Assembly (NCBI GenBank): GCA_007745835.1
Contig: CP036424.1
Span: 953,001-1,017,000, forward strand
Direction of reading: 5' to 3'
Origin: Planctomycetes bacterium MalM25
GTDB taxonomy: Bacteria > Planctomycetota > Planctomycetia > Pirellulales > Lacipirellulaceae
Length of the DNA stretch: 64,000 nucleotides
Part shown: positions 28,976 to 38,796 of the stretch, piece by piece
How the letters are laid out: each line of letters starts with the position of its first letter
Numbering within the stretch: the first letter of the stretch is position 1
Made by a program: the position numbers and the translations under genes
Notes under the pieces: generated by a model
Told to the model about the DNA's origin: nothing
Databases searched by the model: none
Seen by the model: only the letters and a program-made list of their open reading frames with translations

Positions 28976-29260
28976 ATGCTGTCCGATGACGAAAAAACCA
29001 AGCTCGGCAATCGGCTCAAGCGTATCTCGGGGCAGGTCGCCGCGGTTCAGCGGATGGTTGACGAGGAGGAGTACTGCGTTGACATCCTCATGCAGATAGC
29101 AGCCGCCAATGGGGCACTCGGAAAGGTCGGGCAGATAATTCTGGAGAGCCATGTCAACTCTTGCGTCAAGAACGCAATGCGAGATGGCAACAGCAAGGAA
29201 CGCGAAGAGAAGCTGCAAGAGATTATCGAGCTCTTCCGCAAGTACGCTCGTATCGACTGA
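28976..29260 (+). CDS. csoR: CsoR-family copper-sensing repressor
   Basis: 94 aa, all-helical DUF156 repressor (NRLKRISGQVAAVQRMV). Cys34, His59 and Cys63 match the Cu(I) triad C-x24-H-x3-C of CsoR, not the Ni set of RcnR or the formaldehyde set of FrmR. Cu(I) binding releases DNA. Two candidate operators lie at 28011-28027 and 37208-37224. It is convergent with the GNAT gene 11 bp away. Confidence 0.9.
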   Translation: MLSDDEKTKLGNRLKRISGQVAAVQRMVDEEEYCVDILMQIAAANGALGKVGQIILESHVNSCVKNAMRDGNSKEREEKLQEIIELFRKYARID

Positions 29261-29271
29261 CTCCGCAGTGG

Positions 29272-29904
29272 CTACACCGCCGCATCTGGCCCGTAGCCGA
29301 GCACGGGACACGTGGGCCGCGGGTAGCAGCCACCAACGAAACGGCCCACGCCGTATCGCCAGTAGGACCCGACTTCCTCAAACCCCGCACGAAGAAACGC
29401 CGCTCTAGCGGAGTCGTTGACCAGCTCGGTGGTCGTTACGAAATGGGTCACACCGAGGCCCTCTCGAAGCTCGGTTGCGGCTCGTTGCAGGACCTCTAAG
29501 AGCAGCCGCTCACCGCGGGCTTCCGGCCGCGTGTAGGCGTGGAAGACAAACGCCGCGGACTCCTCCAAGGCGACCGCTGTGGCGGTCTTTGGGCTACGAC
29601 CCTGATTGAGTTCTGCTGGTGCCGAGCCGCGGTGGAGCCAAGCGAAGGATTGCAGTGCTTCACCACGCACCACGCCGAAGCAGTGTGTTCGCTCGCCGTC
29701 GAGAAGCGGCAGCAGCGTGTCACAGTAGGGAGCCTCGCCGCGTTCGATAAACGCAGCCACCTCGTCACGAGTTAGTTGGCGGGTTTCTGCCTCGCCTCCG
29801 CTTGGTTGCCCGCAGGAGTCCGTCCCGGCGCAGAGCACCACAACGCCTTCGAGCACCATCACACGTTGGAGGCAAAGGTAAGGGAAACGCAGAATCCGAT
29901 GCAT
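29272..29904 (-). CDS. GNAT-family N-acetyltransferase
   Basis: 210 aa from ATG 29904 (GAGG is 10 bp upstream). AFVFHAYTRPEARGERLLLEVLQRA resembles the acetyl-CoA-binding RGxG strand-helix, and VNDSARAAFLRAGFEEVG is the typical C-terminal GNAT end. It lies in the copper cluster, but no metal residues stand out. The substrate is unknown. Confidence 0.7.
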   Translation of the reverse strand: MHRILRFPYLCLQRVMVLEGVVVLCAGTDSCGQPSGGEAETRQLTRDEVAAFIERGEAPYCDTLLPLLDGERTHCFGVVRGEALQSFAWLHRGSAPAELNQGRSPKTATAVALEESAAFVFHAYTRPEARGERLLLEVLQRAATELREGLGVTHFVTTTELVNDSARAAFLRAGFEEVGSYWRYGVGRFVGGCYPRPTCPVLGYGPDAAV

Positions 29905-29994
29905 ACTGAGGCCCTCTCTAAAGGGCGGGGGTGACGGGGCACGTCGGCTGCGAGCAGCTTCCACGCGTCGCCACCCCCGCTAGAAACCAATGAG

Positions 29995-31215
29995 CTACCT
30001 CACGACCGGGGGTGTCACGCCCTGGTCTGCGAGCTTCTGCAAATAAGCCTTCGGGTTGGATTGCAGCTTCTTCGCACAGCCTGGGCAGCAGATGTAGACG
30101 GCCTGTCCTTCGACGACCACGCGGTACGGACCGCCCATGCCATCTAGCGGCTCGTCCATCACCGGGCAGAGCTTCTGGGCGGCGACAAACGGCTGGTCGG
30201 CCGATGACACCTTGAAGACACCTGGCCGGACCTGCTCGCCGGTAGCGGGTACCGCCACCGGTTCGCTTGACTTGAGCGTTGGGGCGGTCACCCCTTGCTG
30301 AGCTAAGACCTGGAGGTATTTGGCGGGCTCGGCGGCAATCTTCTTGGCACACCCGGCACAGCAGATGTAAATCGCCTTGCCGTTGGCGTGGACCTTGAGC
30401 GGCTCGCCCATCCCGCCAAGCGGCTCGTCCATCACGGGGCAGTTCTTCTGTGCTGCGATGAACGGCTTATCCGCGGCGGTGATTTTGTAGACGCCAGGCC
30501 GGACCTCTTCGCCGCCGAACGGGACTGTCCCGCCTTGGCCCCTAACCATGGCGAGGTACTTGGCGGGCTCGGCCTTCACCGCGTCGATGCAGCCCGCACA
30601 GCAGACGTAGAGCGTCTCGCCGCCGATGGTCACCGAAACCGGCTTCCCCATACCGCCGAGCGGTTGGCCGCTCACAGGGCAAACTGCTTGTTCCTCAATC
30701 GCCAGGGCGACCTTCTGTGCCTCCGTCATCGGGGCCCGGACGCTCTCGACGAACTTCGCGGGGCGGCGGCCCGAGCCGGGCAGGCCGACGAGCTGGTACT
30801 CTACGTTTACGTTCCGCCCAGCGATTCGCGAGAGGTCAACGGCCACCGCGAGCGAGGCCGCTGAACCATCCTTCACAATCTCGGGGTACAAGTCGTAGCG
30901 ATACCGCTTCGCACCACCCTCGACTTTGAGCATCGCGAGGCCGCGGCCATCACGGACATCCATCGGTTGCCCCTGACGGTCGTAGGCGAAGACCCGCAGG
31001 CCTCCTGGGGCCACGACGGTCTCGATTTGCATCCCGTCAACTTGCCGCAGCGTGCCGCCGTGCGGGCCCGCTTGGGGTTGCTCCATCACAGCGGCGGGTT
31101 GCTTCGTTCCCGAGCCGGGGCCCATGACGTGCCCCGCGTGCTCGTGCTGGGCCGTCGCCATAGCGACGGTTGCCAGCCACACGAGTGTGGCCAGCGACGC
31201 AGTTTTGGTTTTCAT
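29995..31215 (-). CDS. Secreted protein with three tandem CPV...YxCCxGC metal-binding repeats
   Basis: 406 aa from ATG 31215. A signal peptide (ASLATLVWLATVAMATAQ) is followed by a His-rich start (HEHAGH), a beta-type domain, and three repeats of about 47 residues with CPV, GGMG or DGMG, and YVCCAGC, YICCAGC or YICCPGC. The linkers are also repeated (EEVRPGVYKI and EQVRPGVFKV), so the whole unit was duplicated. The repeats resemble TRASH/YHS metal domains. It lies 49 bp downstream of the CusA gene. A periplasmic copper sink is inferred. Confidence 0.75.
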   Translation of the reverse strand: MKTKTASLATLVWLATVAMATAQHEHAGHVMGPGSGTKQPAAVMEQPQAGPHGGTLRQVDGMQIETVVAPGGLRVFAYDRQGQPMDVRDGRGLAMLKVEGGAKRYRYDLYPEIVKDGSAASLAVAVDLSRIAGRNVNVEYQLVGLPGSGRRPAKFVESVRAPMTEAQKVALAIEEQAVCPVSGQPLGGMGKPVSVTIGGETLYVCCAGCIDAVKAEPAKYLAMVRGQGGTVPFGGEEVRPGVYKITAADKPFIAAQKNCPVMDEPLGGMGEPLKVHANGKAIYICCAGCAKKIAAEPAKYLQVLAQQGVTAPTLKSSEPVAVPATGEQVRPGVFKVSSADQPFVAAQKLCPVMDEPLDGMGGPYRVVVEGQAVYICCPGCAKKLQSNPKAYLQKLADQGVTPPVVR

Positions 31216-31264
31216 CGTCGTCATCCTTTTCAGTTAGGTACACCGAACGCACGGCCGTGCATCC

Positions 31265-34200
31265 TTACACCGCCGTCAGTAGCTCCGAGGTCGTTTTCGC
31301 GTCTTCCACTCCGGACCAGTGACGGTCCGCGTATCCCATGTGCATCTTGAATTCCTTGTAGCCGCAGAAGACCACCGGCACGACGAAGAGCGTCACCACT
31401 TCGACAATCATTCCGCCGAACACCGGCAACGCCATCGCACGGGCCACATCCGCACCGCGGCCGCTCGACATCAGCACCGGCAACAACGCAAGCACCGTGG
31501 TCGCGGTGGTCATCAGACACGGGCGGATGCGACGCTTGCCCGCCTCAATCGTCGCTACGCGGATGTCCTCAACGCTCGTGAGCTTGAGCCGCGTAAAGAC
31601 CTGGTCGAGATAGGTCGCGATGACGACGCCGTCATCGACCGCGATGCCGAACAACGCGATGAAGCCAACCCACACGGCCGTGTTCATCTCGGTGCCGTAG
31701 AGGGCGAGCATGATCATGCCGCCCGCAAACGCCACCGGGATACCGGCGAACACCGCGAGCGTGATGGGCCAGTGGCGGAACTGCAGGTAGATGATGAGCA
31801 GGTTGATGACGATGACCAGCGGCACCAACCAGACGAGTCGACGGTTGGCCTCGATCTGGTTGCGGAAACTGCCGACCGCTTCGAGCGAGTAACCGGGCGG
31901 GAGGCTGAGCCGCTTGGAGTCGCCCTCGGGCAACGCCTGGGCCTGCCGCAGTCCTTCTTCGATTGCCGCCACCGATTCCAGGTCACCAACGCGGCCGTTG
32001 CTCGCAAACGCCACGTGAGCCACCAGCCTCGCGTTCTCGCTGTTGATGGCTCCCGGCCCCCAGGTCGTCTCCAACGACGCCAACACCTCTAGCGGCACCA
32101 CCTGGCCCGAGTGTGTCACCACCGGTAGCCGGGCCAACTGGTCAATGCGTTCCCGCATGTCACGCCGGTAGCGAAGCCGCACCGGGTAGCGTTCACGCCC
32201 CTCCACCGTGCGGATGAGGTTCATCCCCCCGAGAGCGGTCTCCACCACCTGGTTGACCATCTCGACGGTCATCCCGTAGCGAGCGGCCGCTTCCCGATTG
32301 ACCGTGAACTCGACGTAAGGCTTCCCGAGCACGATGTCGGGGTTCACCGTGCCGGAGTTGATGTAGGGCGACTCCTTGAGATGAGCGGCTACCGCCATCG
32401 CGGCGTCGGCAAGCTCGCTGAGCTTGTCCCCGTAGATGCGAATCGCCATCGGGGCCTTGATGCCACTTTGCAGCATCACCACGCGGCCTTCGATAGGCTG
32501 CAGGGCACTCGCTGGTGTCACGCCCGGCAGCGTCGCCACGCGGTTGATTTCGTCCCACACGTCTCTCGCCGTCACGCCCTCTCGCCACTCGTTGCGCGGC
32601 TTGAGCATGACGTAGGTCTCCACCATCGCCGCCGGGGCGGGGTCGAGTGCCGACTCGACGCGGCCAATCTTGCCCAGCACGTCCTTCACCTCGGGGATGC
32701 CCTTGATGAGCACGTCCTGGGCCTGGAGCACCTGCATCGCCTGGCTGAAACTCGCCGCCGGGTAGAGCGTTGGCATGTAGAACCAGCTCCCTTCGTCAAG
32801 GGCTATCCAGTCGTCGCTCTCCAGGCCGGTGAAGCGGTGCTTGAGGTCCACGTAGCCCGGCAGCTCGTTCGCGTTCACCCCGAGCCAAGAGACCGCCTTC
32901 TCGGCCGGTTTGAACACGGTCGGGAGACCTATCCAGCCGCCAAGTCCCGCCACCAAGATGGCGAAAGGCAACAGTAGGAAGGCGACCTTGTGCCGCAAGA
33001 AGAGTTCGAGCGTTGGCACGTAGGCCCGGACGATGGCCTTGCTTACCAAGCCCTCGTCGATTGGCCTCACCCGCTCCCTCGTGAGCTGCCAACCGGCCCC
33101 CGCACCGAGCAAGACCGCCACCGCCGTCGAGAAGAGCGGCGGCACGGCGTAGCTGCTCGCAATCGTGTCCGCCCACAAGAAGTGGACCAGAAGCCCGGCC
33201 AGCAGAGCCATACAGAACGCCGACACGCTGCTCGCTCGGCGTGGCCAGGAGGCACTCTTTAGCAGGTAGCGTGAGAGGGCGGGGACGAGCGTGATGGCGA
33301 CAATCAACGCCGACGCGATGGCGAACGTCTTGGTCCAAGCAAGCGGGCTAAAGAGCTTGTAGTCTCGACCGGTGAGGAAGAAGACGGGCAGGAAGCTGAC
33401 AATCGTCGTGGAGACCGCGGTTATGACCGCCGGGGCCACCTCGGTTGCCGCCTCGATGATGACCATCGAGCGTCGCTGCGAGCCGCCCTCGGAGCCGTCC
33501 TTCTCCCAGTCCGCGAGGTGCTGGTAGATGTTCTCCGAGACGATGATGCCCATATCGACCATCGTGCCAATCGCGATGGCGATGCCCGCCAGCGACATGA
33601 TGTTCGCATCGACGCCGAACGTCTTCATCGCAATGAACGAAAGCAGCACGGCCACCGGCAGCGTGGCCGCAACAATCAGGCTGCTGCGGATGTGCAGCAG
33701 GAAGAGAAGAATCACCACCGCCGTGATGAGCACCTCCTCTTGCAGGGCCTTGGTCAGCGTGCCGACCGTTTCGTCGATGAGCCCAGTGCGGTCGTAGACC
33801 CCTTTGATGCTTACGCCTTCAAGCGAGGGCTCAAGCTGCTCGATGCGGGCCTTTACCCGGTCGATGACCTCGCGGGGATTCTCCCCGTACCGCATCACGA
33901 CCACGCCGCCAACCGCTTCACCGCCGTTGTAGTCCAGAGCCCCGCGGCGGAAGTCGGGCCCGAGCTGCACGCGGGCCACGTCGCGAATCCGGAGCGGCAC
34001 GCCGTCGCGTTGCTCGATGACGGTCTCTTCGATGTCACGGACCGCTTTGGCCGTGTCGCCACCCGTGCCGAGGAAGCCCTTGCCGCGGACGATGAACTCC
34101 ATGCCCGAGGACTCGATGGTCTTCGCTCCAACGTCAACGTTGGAGCCTTTGACCGCCATCATCACGCGGTCAAGCGGCACGTTGTGAAACCGGAGCTGGT

Positions 34201-34780
34201 CCGGGTCCACCTCGATTTGATACTGACGCACGTAGCCGCCAATCGACGCGACCTCGCTCACACCCTCCACCGCCTGCAACTCGAACTTCACGACGAAATC
34301 CTGCAGCGAGCGGAGCTCGTCGAGGCTCTTGCCTTCTTCCGGGGGCACCAACACGTAGTAGAAGACTTGGCCGAGGCCCGTCGCGTCGGGGCCGAGCTGC
34401 GGGATAACCCCTTCCGGGAGCTGGGCGGCGGCCGAGCCGAGTTGCTCAGAGACCCGGCTCCTAGCCCAGTAGAAATCAACGCTGTCTTTGAACGTCACCT
34501 GCACGAACGAGTAGCCGAACATGCTCTTGCCACGCACGCTGTCCGCTCCAGGCACCGCCAAGAGCGAAACACTGAGCGGGTAAGTGACCTGGTCCTCGAT
34601 GTCTTTGGGCGAACGCCCGGGCCACGGCGTGAGCACGATGACCTGGTTCTCACCGATGTTCGGAATCGCATCGATAGGAACCGTGCGGTAGCTGTACCAA
34701 CCGTAGACGACCACGCCGAGGGCCAGCACCAACGCCAGCGGGGCTTCCTTCACGCAGAAGCCAACGAGCTTAGTGAGCAT
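31265..34780 (-). CDS. cusA: Cu/Ag RND efflux pump CusA
   Basis: 1171 aa from ATG 34780, which is preceded by GCAGGAGGTCAGC, a strong Shine-Dalgarno. The TM4 signature AIGTMVDMGIIVSEN is the Cu/Ag form, and VVMLQSGIKAPMAIRIYG keeps a Met at the CusA Met672 region. It is about 120 aa longer than usual because of an insert after LSRYLLKS that adds two likely membrane helices (FCMALLAGLLVHFLWA and LFSTAVAVLLGAGAGW). It overlaps the adaptor gene by 11 bp. Confidence 0.93.
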   Translation of the reverse strand: MLTKLVGFCVKEAPLALVLALGVVVYGWYSYRTVPIDAIPNIGENQVIVLTPWPGRSPKDIEDQVTYPLSVSLLAVPGADSVRGKSMFGYSFVQVTFKDSVDFYWARSRVSEQLGSAAAQLPEGVIPQLGPDATGLGQVFYYVLVPPEEGKSLDELRSLQDFVVKFELQAVEGVSEVASIGGYVRQYQIEVDPDQLRFHNVPLDRVMMAVKGSNVDVGAKTIESSGMEFIVRGKGFLGTGGDTAKAVRDIEETVIEQRDGVPLRIRDVARVQLGPDFRRGALDYNGGEAVGGVVVMRYGENPREVIDRVKARIEQLEPSLEGVSIKGVYDRTGLIDETVGTLTKALQEEVLITAVVILLFLLHIRSSLIVAATLPVAVLLSFIAMKTFGVDANIMSLAGIAIAIGTMVDMGIIVSENIYQHLADWEKDGSEGGSQRRSMVIIEAATEVAPAVITAVSTTIVSFLPVFFLTGRDYKLFSPLAWTKTFAIASALIVAITLVPALSRYLLKSASWPRRASSVSAFCMALLAGLLVHFLWADTIASSYAVPPLFSTAVAVLLGAGAGWQLTRERVRPIDEGLVSKAIVRAYVPTLELFLRHKVAFLLLPFAILVAGLGGWIGLPTVFKPAEKAVSWLGVNANELPGYVDLKHRFTGLESDDWIALDEGSWFYMPTLYPAASFSQAMQVLQAQDVLIKGIPEVKDVLGKIGRVESALDPAPAAMVETYVMLKPRNEWREGVTARDVWDEINRVATLPGVTPASALQPIEGRVVMLQSGIKAPMAIRIYGDKLSELADAAMAVAAHLKESPYINSGTVNPDIVLGKPYVEFTVNREAAARYGMTVEMVNQVVETALGGMNLIRTVEGRERYPVRLRYRRDMRERIDQLARLPVVTHSGQVVPLEVLASLETTWGPGAINSENARLVAHVAFASNGRVGDLESVAAIEEGLRQAQALPEGDSKRLSLPPGYSLEAVGSFRNQIEANRRLVWLVPLVIVINLLIIYLQFRHWPITLAVFAGIPVAFAGGMIMLALYGTEMNTAVWVGFIALFGIAVDDGVVIATYLDQVFTRLKLTSVEDIRVATIEAGKRRIRPCLMTTATTVLALLPVLMSSGRGADVARAMALPVFGGMIVEVVTLFVVPVVFCGYKEFKMHMGYADRHWSGVEDAKTTSELLTAV

Positions 34781-36434
34781 GCTGACCTCCTGCGGGCTGT
34801 GAGGAGCCCGCATTCGCCGTACGTCCCGGGTCCATCAGCGACGGCTTGCCGCCCAACTGCATCTGGGAGTCAATCAAGAAGTTGCCGTCGGTCGCCACCG
34901 TTTCACCCAGGCTCACCCCGTCGAGGATGACCGCCGCTTCATCGGTCATCGCTCCGAGCGTCACGTCGCGAATCTCGAACACACCCGGCTCTCGCTCCAC
35001 GTAGAGCACCGAGTTATCCCCCGCCATCAGCACGGCACTCCGCGGGACACTGAGCACGCCTTGGTCAGACAGCGGTTCGGCAACAAACCCCAGGTCGCTC
35101 GTGGGCACCAAACCCATCCCGCAGATGGGGCACTCGCCCGCTTCGCTACGGATAATCTGCGGGTGCATCGGGCTTATCCACTTCCCGGCAAGGGCCGGGT
35201 CGTAGACTTCTTCCCTCGGGATGGCTGGCACCCGGACAGTGGCTGTGGCGTAGTCGCCCGGCTTGAGCCTGCCATCGAAGTTCGACATCTCGACCCGCAC
35301 CGAGACGGTCCGCGTCTTGGGGTTCACCATCGGGTCGATGAAGGCGACCCGGCCGGTGTAGACCTCGCCGGGAAGCGACTGCAGCTCGGCCTCAACCTGT
35401 TGCCCAAAGCGAACCGCCGCGGCGTCGCTCGGGTAGAGGTCGAGCATCAACCAGACGGTCGATAAATCGACAACGCGGTAGATGGCCTCGCCCGTCTTGA
35501 CGTAGTCACCCTCGACCTTGTGCTTCTCAATCACGGTGCCGCCAATCGGCGAAGCGATCCGCATCCGCTTCTTCGCTTGCCCGGTGCGACGAAGCTCCTC
35601 GATTTGAGCCTCGGTCATGCCGAGTTCAGAGAGATTGTCGCGGGCGACGTTGCTCAGTCGCTCCCCGCCGCCCGCAAGGGCGTTCAGGGCAGGCGTGTTG
35701 AGGCTGGAGGCGTACTCCGTCTGGGCCGAGAACAGCCGTGGGCTGTAGAGCACCGCCAGGGCGTCTCCCTTGCTGACCTCGACGCCCACGTACTCGGCGA
35801 ACAGCTCCTCAAGACGCCCGTCTACGTAGGCGGCAATCGTAGCGACGCGTTCTTCGTCGTAGTCCAGGCCCCCCACCGTGCGAATAGTACGGAAGACCTC
35901 TTCCTCCTTCACCTTGGCGGTGCGGATGCCGAGGATGCGTCTGGCGGCCGAGTCAATCGCCACCGAACGCTCATCGCCGCCCGAACCGCTGTCGGCTTTG
36001 ACCAACTCCATGTCACAGACCGGGCACTTGCCTTCCACACTCGAAGGCGGGGTGCACATCATCGGGCAGATGTAGCGTTCCTCGTCTTCGGCCTTCTCCT
36101 CTGCTTTCGGAGCGTTCTTGTTGGTTGGGCTGGCCACCGCCACGAGCGTCATGCCGCAGATGGGACACTTGCCCGGTTCGTCCTGACGAATCTCAGGGTG
36201 CATCGGGCAAGTGAACTCGCTGTGCTGACTGTGGTCTTCGCTCTTGGCGGCTGGGCCTCCACCAGCGGCTCGTAGCCAGCCGGTTCGCTGGGCGATTCCA
36301 ACCAACACGATGCAAAGCACCACCGTCGCCACCATGGCGAGGCTTTGGACGGCTACCCTTAGCAGCCACTGGCGTCCGCCAAGCAGCTTCGCCTGGGCAG
36401 ACTTCTCTGGGTTTTTTGAAATGGAATCACTCAT
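34770..36434 (-). CDS. cusB: RND adaptor CusB with three heavy-metal-binding motifs
   Basis: 554 aa. An N-terminal anchor (VQSLAMVATVVLCIVLVG) is followed by two CP-type modules (TCPMHPEIRQDEPGKCPICG and YICPMMCTPPSSVEGKCPVC). The barrel-hairpin-lipoyl core comes next, and a third module sits in the C-terminal half (SPMHPQIIRSEAGECPICGM). It ends QPAGGQHAH. The modules probably load Cu(I) or Ag(I) into CusA. It is translationally coupled to cusA. Confidence 0.9.
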   Translation of the reverse strand: MSDSISKNPEKSAQAKLLGGRQWLLRVAVQSLAMVATVVLCIVLVGIAQRTGWLRAAGGGPAAKSEDHSQHSEFTCPMHPEIRQDEPGKCPICGMTLVAVASPTNKNAPKAEEKAEDEERYICPMMCTPPSSVEGKCPVCDMELVKADSGSGGDERSVAIDSAARRILGIRTAKVKEEEVFRTIRTVGGLDYDEERVATIAAYVDGRLEELFAEYVGVEVSKGDALAVLYSPRLFSAQTEYASSLNTPALNALAGGGERLSNVARDNLSELGMTEAQIEELRRTGQAKKRMRIASPIGGTVIEKHKVEGDYVKTGEAIYRVVDLSTVWLMLDLYPSDAAAVRFGQQVEAELQSLPGEVYTGRVAFIDPMVNPKTRTVSVRVEMSNFDGRLKPGDYATATVRVPAIPREEVYDPALAGKWISPMHPQIIRSEAGECPICGMGLVPTSDLGFVAEPLSDQGVLSVPRSAVLMAGDNSVLYVEREPGVFEIRDVTLGAMTDEAAVILDGVSLGETVATDGNFLIDSQMQLGGKPSLMDPGRTANAGSSQPAGGQHAH

Positions 36435-36657
36435 TCGCTTCTATCCTGTTCGCGGGCCGTCCCGTGGCTCAGCCCGCTCGGTTGCACGGACTACTTGCCG
36501 TGTTGATGACCACCGTGTCCTTCCGACTCGGCGTTGGGCTGCATTGCAGCGATGCCCCGGCTAAGCCGCTCAACGCGAAGCCTGCACCCTGAAAGGGAAC
36601 ACTGGCGCTACAGAGAGCTAACCGCGGTTAGCTGCAGGCGCACCGGTAGCGCAAGGA

Positions 36658-37179
36658 TCAGATAATCCAGATACAGAGCTGCCGCTGCGAGAATCGCGGC
36701 AGGAGAGGGACCGGCTCTAAGAAGCGAGACGCCGCCCGACTCGCCGAGGCGAGGTCGAGAGGGATTGCCGGAGCGGCTCGCTTGGGAGCCGCCTTGATGA
36801 CTTGTTCAATCGCGATGCGACCTTCGGACGCCGGAACAGCGGGCTGGGAGTCGAGCCCACAGAAACAAACTGAGAAGCCCTGCGGCACAGGCTCTTGCGG
36901 CAGGGGGTTGGCTGGCGGAGTCGCGGGGCTGCTGTTGCAGCAACTCTTGGTCGGTTTCGGGTGATCGTTGGCGGGTTGAAGCCGCTTCTTGGAGCAGCAC
37001 CCACACCGCTCACCCTCGCACTCCACCTCGCAGTGCCCGCACCCTGAACACGTCGTCGCACCGCTAGCAGTCGCCTCGCATGGGGAGACGATAGCAGTGA
37101 ACACCCCGCCTTGAGAGAGCAACAAGGCTCCGATAAGGCAGAGATTGACGGCTAATCGGATTGGAGCGGACTTCAGCAT
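36658..37179 (-). CDS. Cys-rich secreted protein upstream of cusB
   Basis: 173 aa from ATG 37179; an upstream ATG at 37209 would overlap the CsoR-like operator. A signal (LAVNLCLIGALLLSQGGVF) is followed by Cys-rich CEATASGATTCSGCGHCEVE and CEGERCGCCSKK, then SVCFCGLDSQP. Metal binding outside the cytoplasm is likely. It is separated from cusB by 223 bp of sequence without a gene. Confidence 0.65.
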   Translation of the reverse strand: MLKSAPIRLAVNLCLIGALLLSQGGVFTAIVSPCEATASGATTCSGCGHCEVECEGERCGCCSKKRLQPANDHPKPTKSCCNSSPATPPANPLPQEPVPQGFSVCFCGLDSQPAVPASEGRIAIEQVIKAAPKRAAPAIPLDLASASRAASRFLEPVPLLPRFSQRQLCIWII

Positions 37180-37200
37180 ATTTCTGGTCGATACGTGTCC

Positions 37201-37227
37201 TTGACGCATACCTCCTAGGGGTATTGT
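37201..37227 (+). promoter_or_regulatory. Second CsoR-type operator/promoter
   Basis: TTGACG (37201-37206) and TATTGT (37222-37227) flank ATACCTCCTAGGGGTAT (37208-37224). The spacing and CTTGACGCATACC string equal the operator at 28004. It faces the TolC gene at 37327, and bases overlap the 5' side of the divergent Cys-rich gene. Confidence 0.7.
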
Positions 37228-37326
37228 CCCTCGCTAGTGCGACAAAAGCAAGACGAGTCTGCTGTCCGGCCTTGAACACAAGCCAGGGGCGAACGAACCG
37301 GCTCGTCTTATGAATTAAGTGGCCCC

Positions 37327-38796
37327 ATGCGAAGCAAACCATTCAGCCTTACCACACTCTGCCTAGCGTCTCTCGCAATGGGCAGCCTCGCCGGTTGCCA
37401 GCTCCCGGGCAAGTCTTCTCCGCTAGCCGCCGGGCCGGTCCCCGAGGTCGAAGCCGAAGACGAGGTCGCAAAGCCGGTTGGCACGCCTTCGATTGAACTA
37501 GCAGACCACCAGTCCAAGCTAGAGGAAGAAGAAGTCGTCACGGCCGCTGGTGAAGAGGTGCTCGCTCCGCCTCTGTCGCTCACCCCACCCGTCGGCAGGC
37601 AACCGGTAGAGCACTACGTCGAGACCGCTCTCTCGATACATCCACGTATCCAGGCGGCACGGGCGAGAATCGCCGCGGCCTCAAACCGAGCCCCGCAGGT
37701 GAGTGCCCTCGACGACCCGCTGCTAAGCAACAGCTTCTACCCCATCTCCGACCAGGCTTTGCAAACCGCCGCTGGCCGGGCCGGAACAACGCTCGCGGTT
37801 AGCCAACGATACCCCTGGCCGGAGAAGCGTTGGACCAAGGCCGACATCGCTGACCGCGAAACCCAGATGGCCGCCGCCAGGCTTCGCCAGGTCGAACTCG
37901 AAATCGAGGAGCAAACCCGTCTCGCCTACTACGAGCTCTGGTTCGCCGACCGAGCCATCGGCATCACTGAAGAGAATCGACAGATAGCCGCCGAGCTGGT
38001 CACCCTGGCCGAAGCAAGGAACGCCGCGGGAGGCTCTCAGCAAGACGTCCTTCGTGCCCAACTCCAACTCGACACGCTCGATGACCGTCTCATCGCCTTG
38101 AGACGTCAGAAGCGAGTCGCCCAGGCAGACATCGCGGCCCTCATCGCGGCTCCAGGCTCCGCGGGCATCGAGCCCACAGAGACCCTCGACACCGTCGGCG
38201 TGCCGGAGCAAATCGAGTCACTATTTGCAGCTGCTACCGAGTGCAGTCCACGGCTGAGAGAGAGGCAATGGGCCGTCTCGCGTGATCGCCAAAAGCAGCG
38301 GCTGGCTTGCCTCCAGAAGTACCCCGACTTCACCTTCGGGGCTGGGTGGCAGAGCATCACCGAATCCGACGCTGTCTCACCGGTGGCCAACGGGCGCGAT
38401 AATGTGAGCTTCATGGTGGGGCTCACGCTGCCCATCTGGCGTGGGAAAATCAACGCCGGTATCCGGGAGTCCTCCGCCGAGGTATCGGCCTCTTCTCGTG
38501 AGTTCAATGCCGCACGCGACGATACCTTTCGACAGATACGACGCCTTAGCGAACAAGCCTACGCCGCTGACGAACAACTGCGGCTCTATGAGGACCGAAT
38601 CCTACCGCGTGCCAAGCGGACGCTGCAGCTCGCCTCGGCCGACTACCGTGGCCAGCTCGTAGACTTCGGCGAAGTCGCCGACGGGTTCACAGAGGTCCTC
38701 ATGTTCGAGCTACAAGTCGCGAGGAGCCAAGCCACTCTCGCGGGAGCATTAGCTCAAATAGAGAGAGCGGTAGGGTGCGAGGTGATTGGTCCCTAG
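37327..38796 (+). CDS. cusC: TolC-family outer-membrane channel (CusC-like)
   Basis: 489 aa. Lipobox MGSLAGCQL. Two OEP repeats: HPRIQAARARIAAASNRAPQ and GELxx-like LVDFGEVADGFTEVLMFELQ, with a coiled-coil middle (LAYYELWFADRAIGITEENR). It is driven by the second CsoR-type operator and is divergent from the cusBA unit, whose outer-membrane partner it should be. Confidence 0.88.
   Translation: MRSKPFSLTTLCLASLAMGSLAGCQLPGKSSPLAAGPVPEVEAEDEVAKPVGTPSIELADHQSKLEEEEVVTAAGEEVLAPPLSLTPPVGRQPVEHYVETALSIHPRIQAARARIAAASNRAPQVSALDDPLLSNSFYPISDQALQTAAGRAGTTLAVSQRYPWPEKRWTKADIADRETQMAAARLRQVELEIEEQTRLAYYELWFADRAIGITEENRQIAAELVTLAEARNAAGGSQQDVLRAQLQLDTLDDRLIALRRQKRVAQADIAALIAAPGSAGIEPTETLDTVGVPEQIESLFAAATECSPRLRERQWAVSRDRQKQRLACLQKYPDFTFGAGWQSITESDAVSPVANGRDNVSFMVGLTLPIWRGKINAGIRESSAEVSASSREFNAARDDTFRQIRRLSEQAYAADEQLRLYEDRILPRAKRTLQLASADYRGQLVDFGEVADGFTEVLMFELQVARSQATLAGALAQIERAVGCEVIGP

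Noticed and set aside
33518-34930. 470-aa frame opposite cusA/cusB
   Set aside because: It lies entirely antisense to clearly conserved genes and is rich in Arg/His/Asp, a GC-rich shadow.
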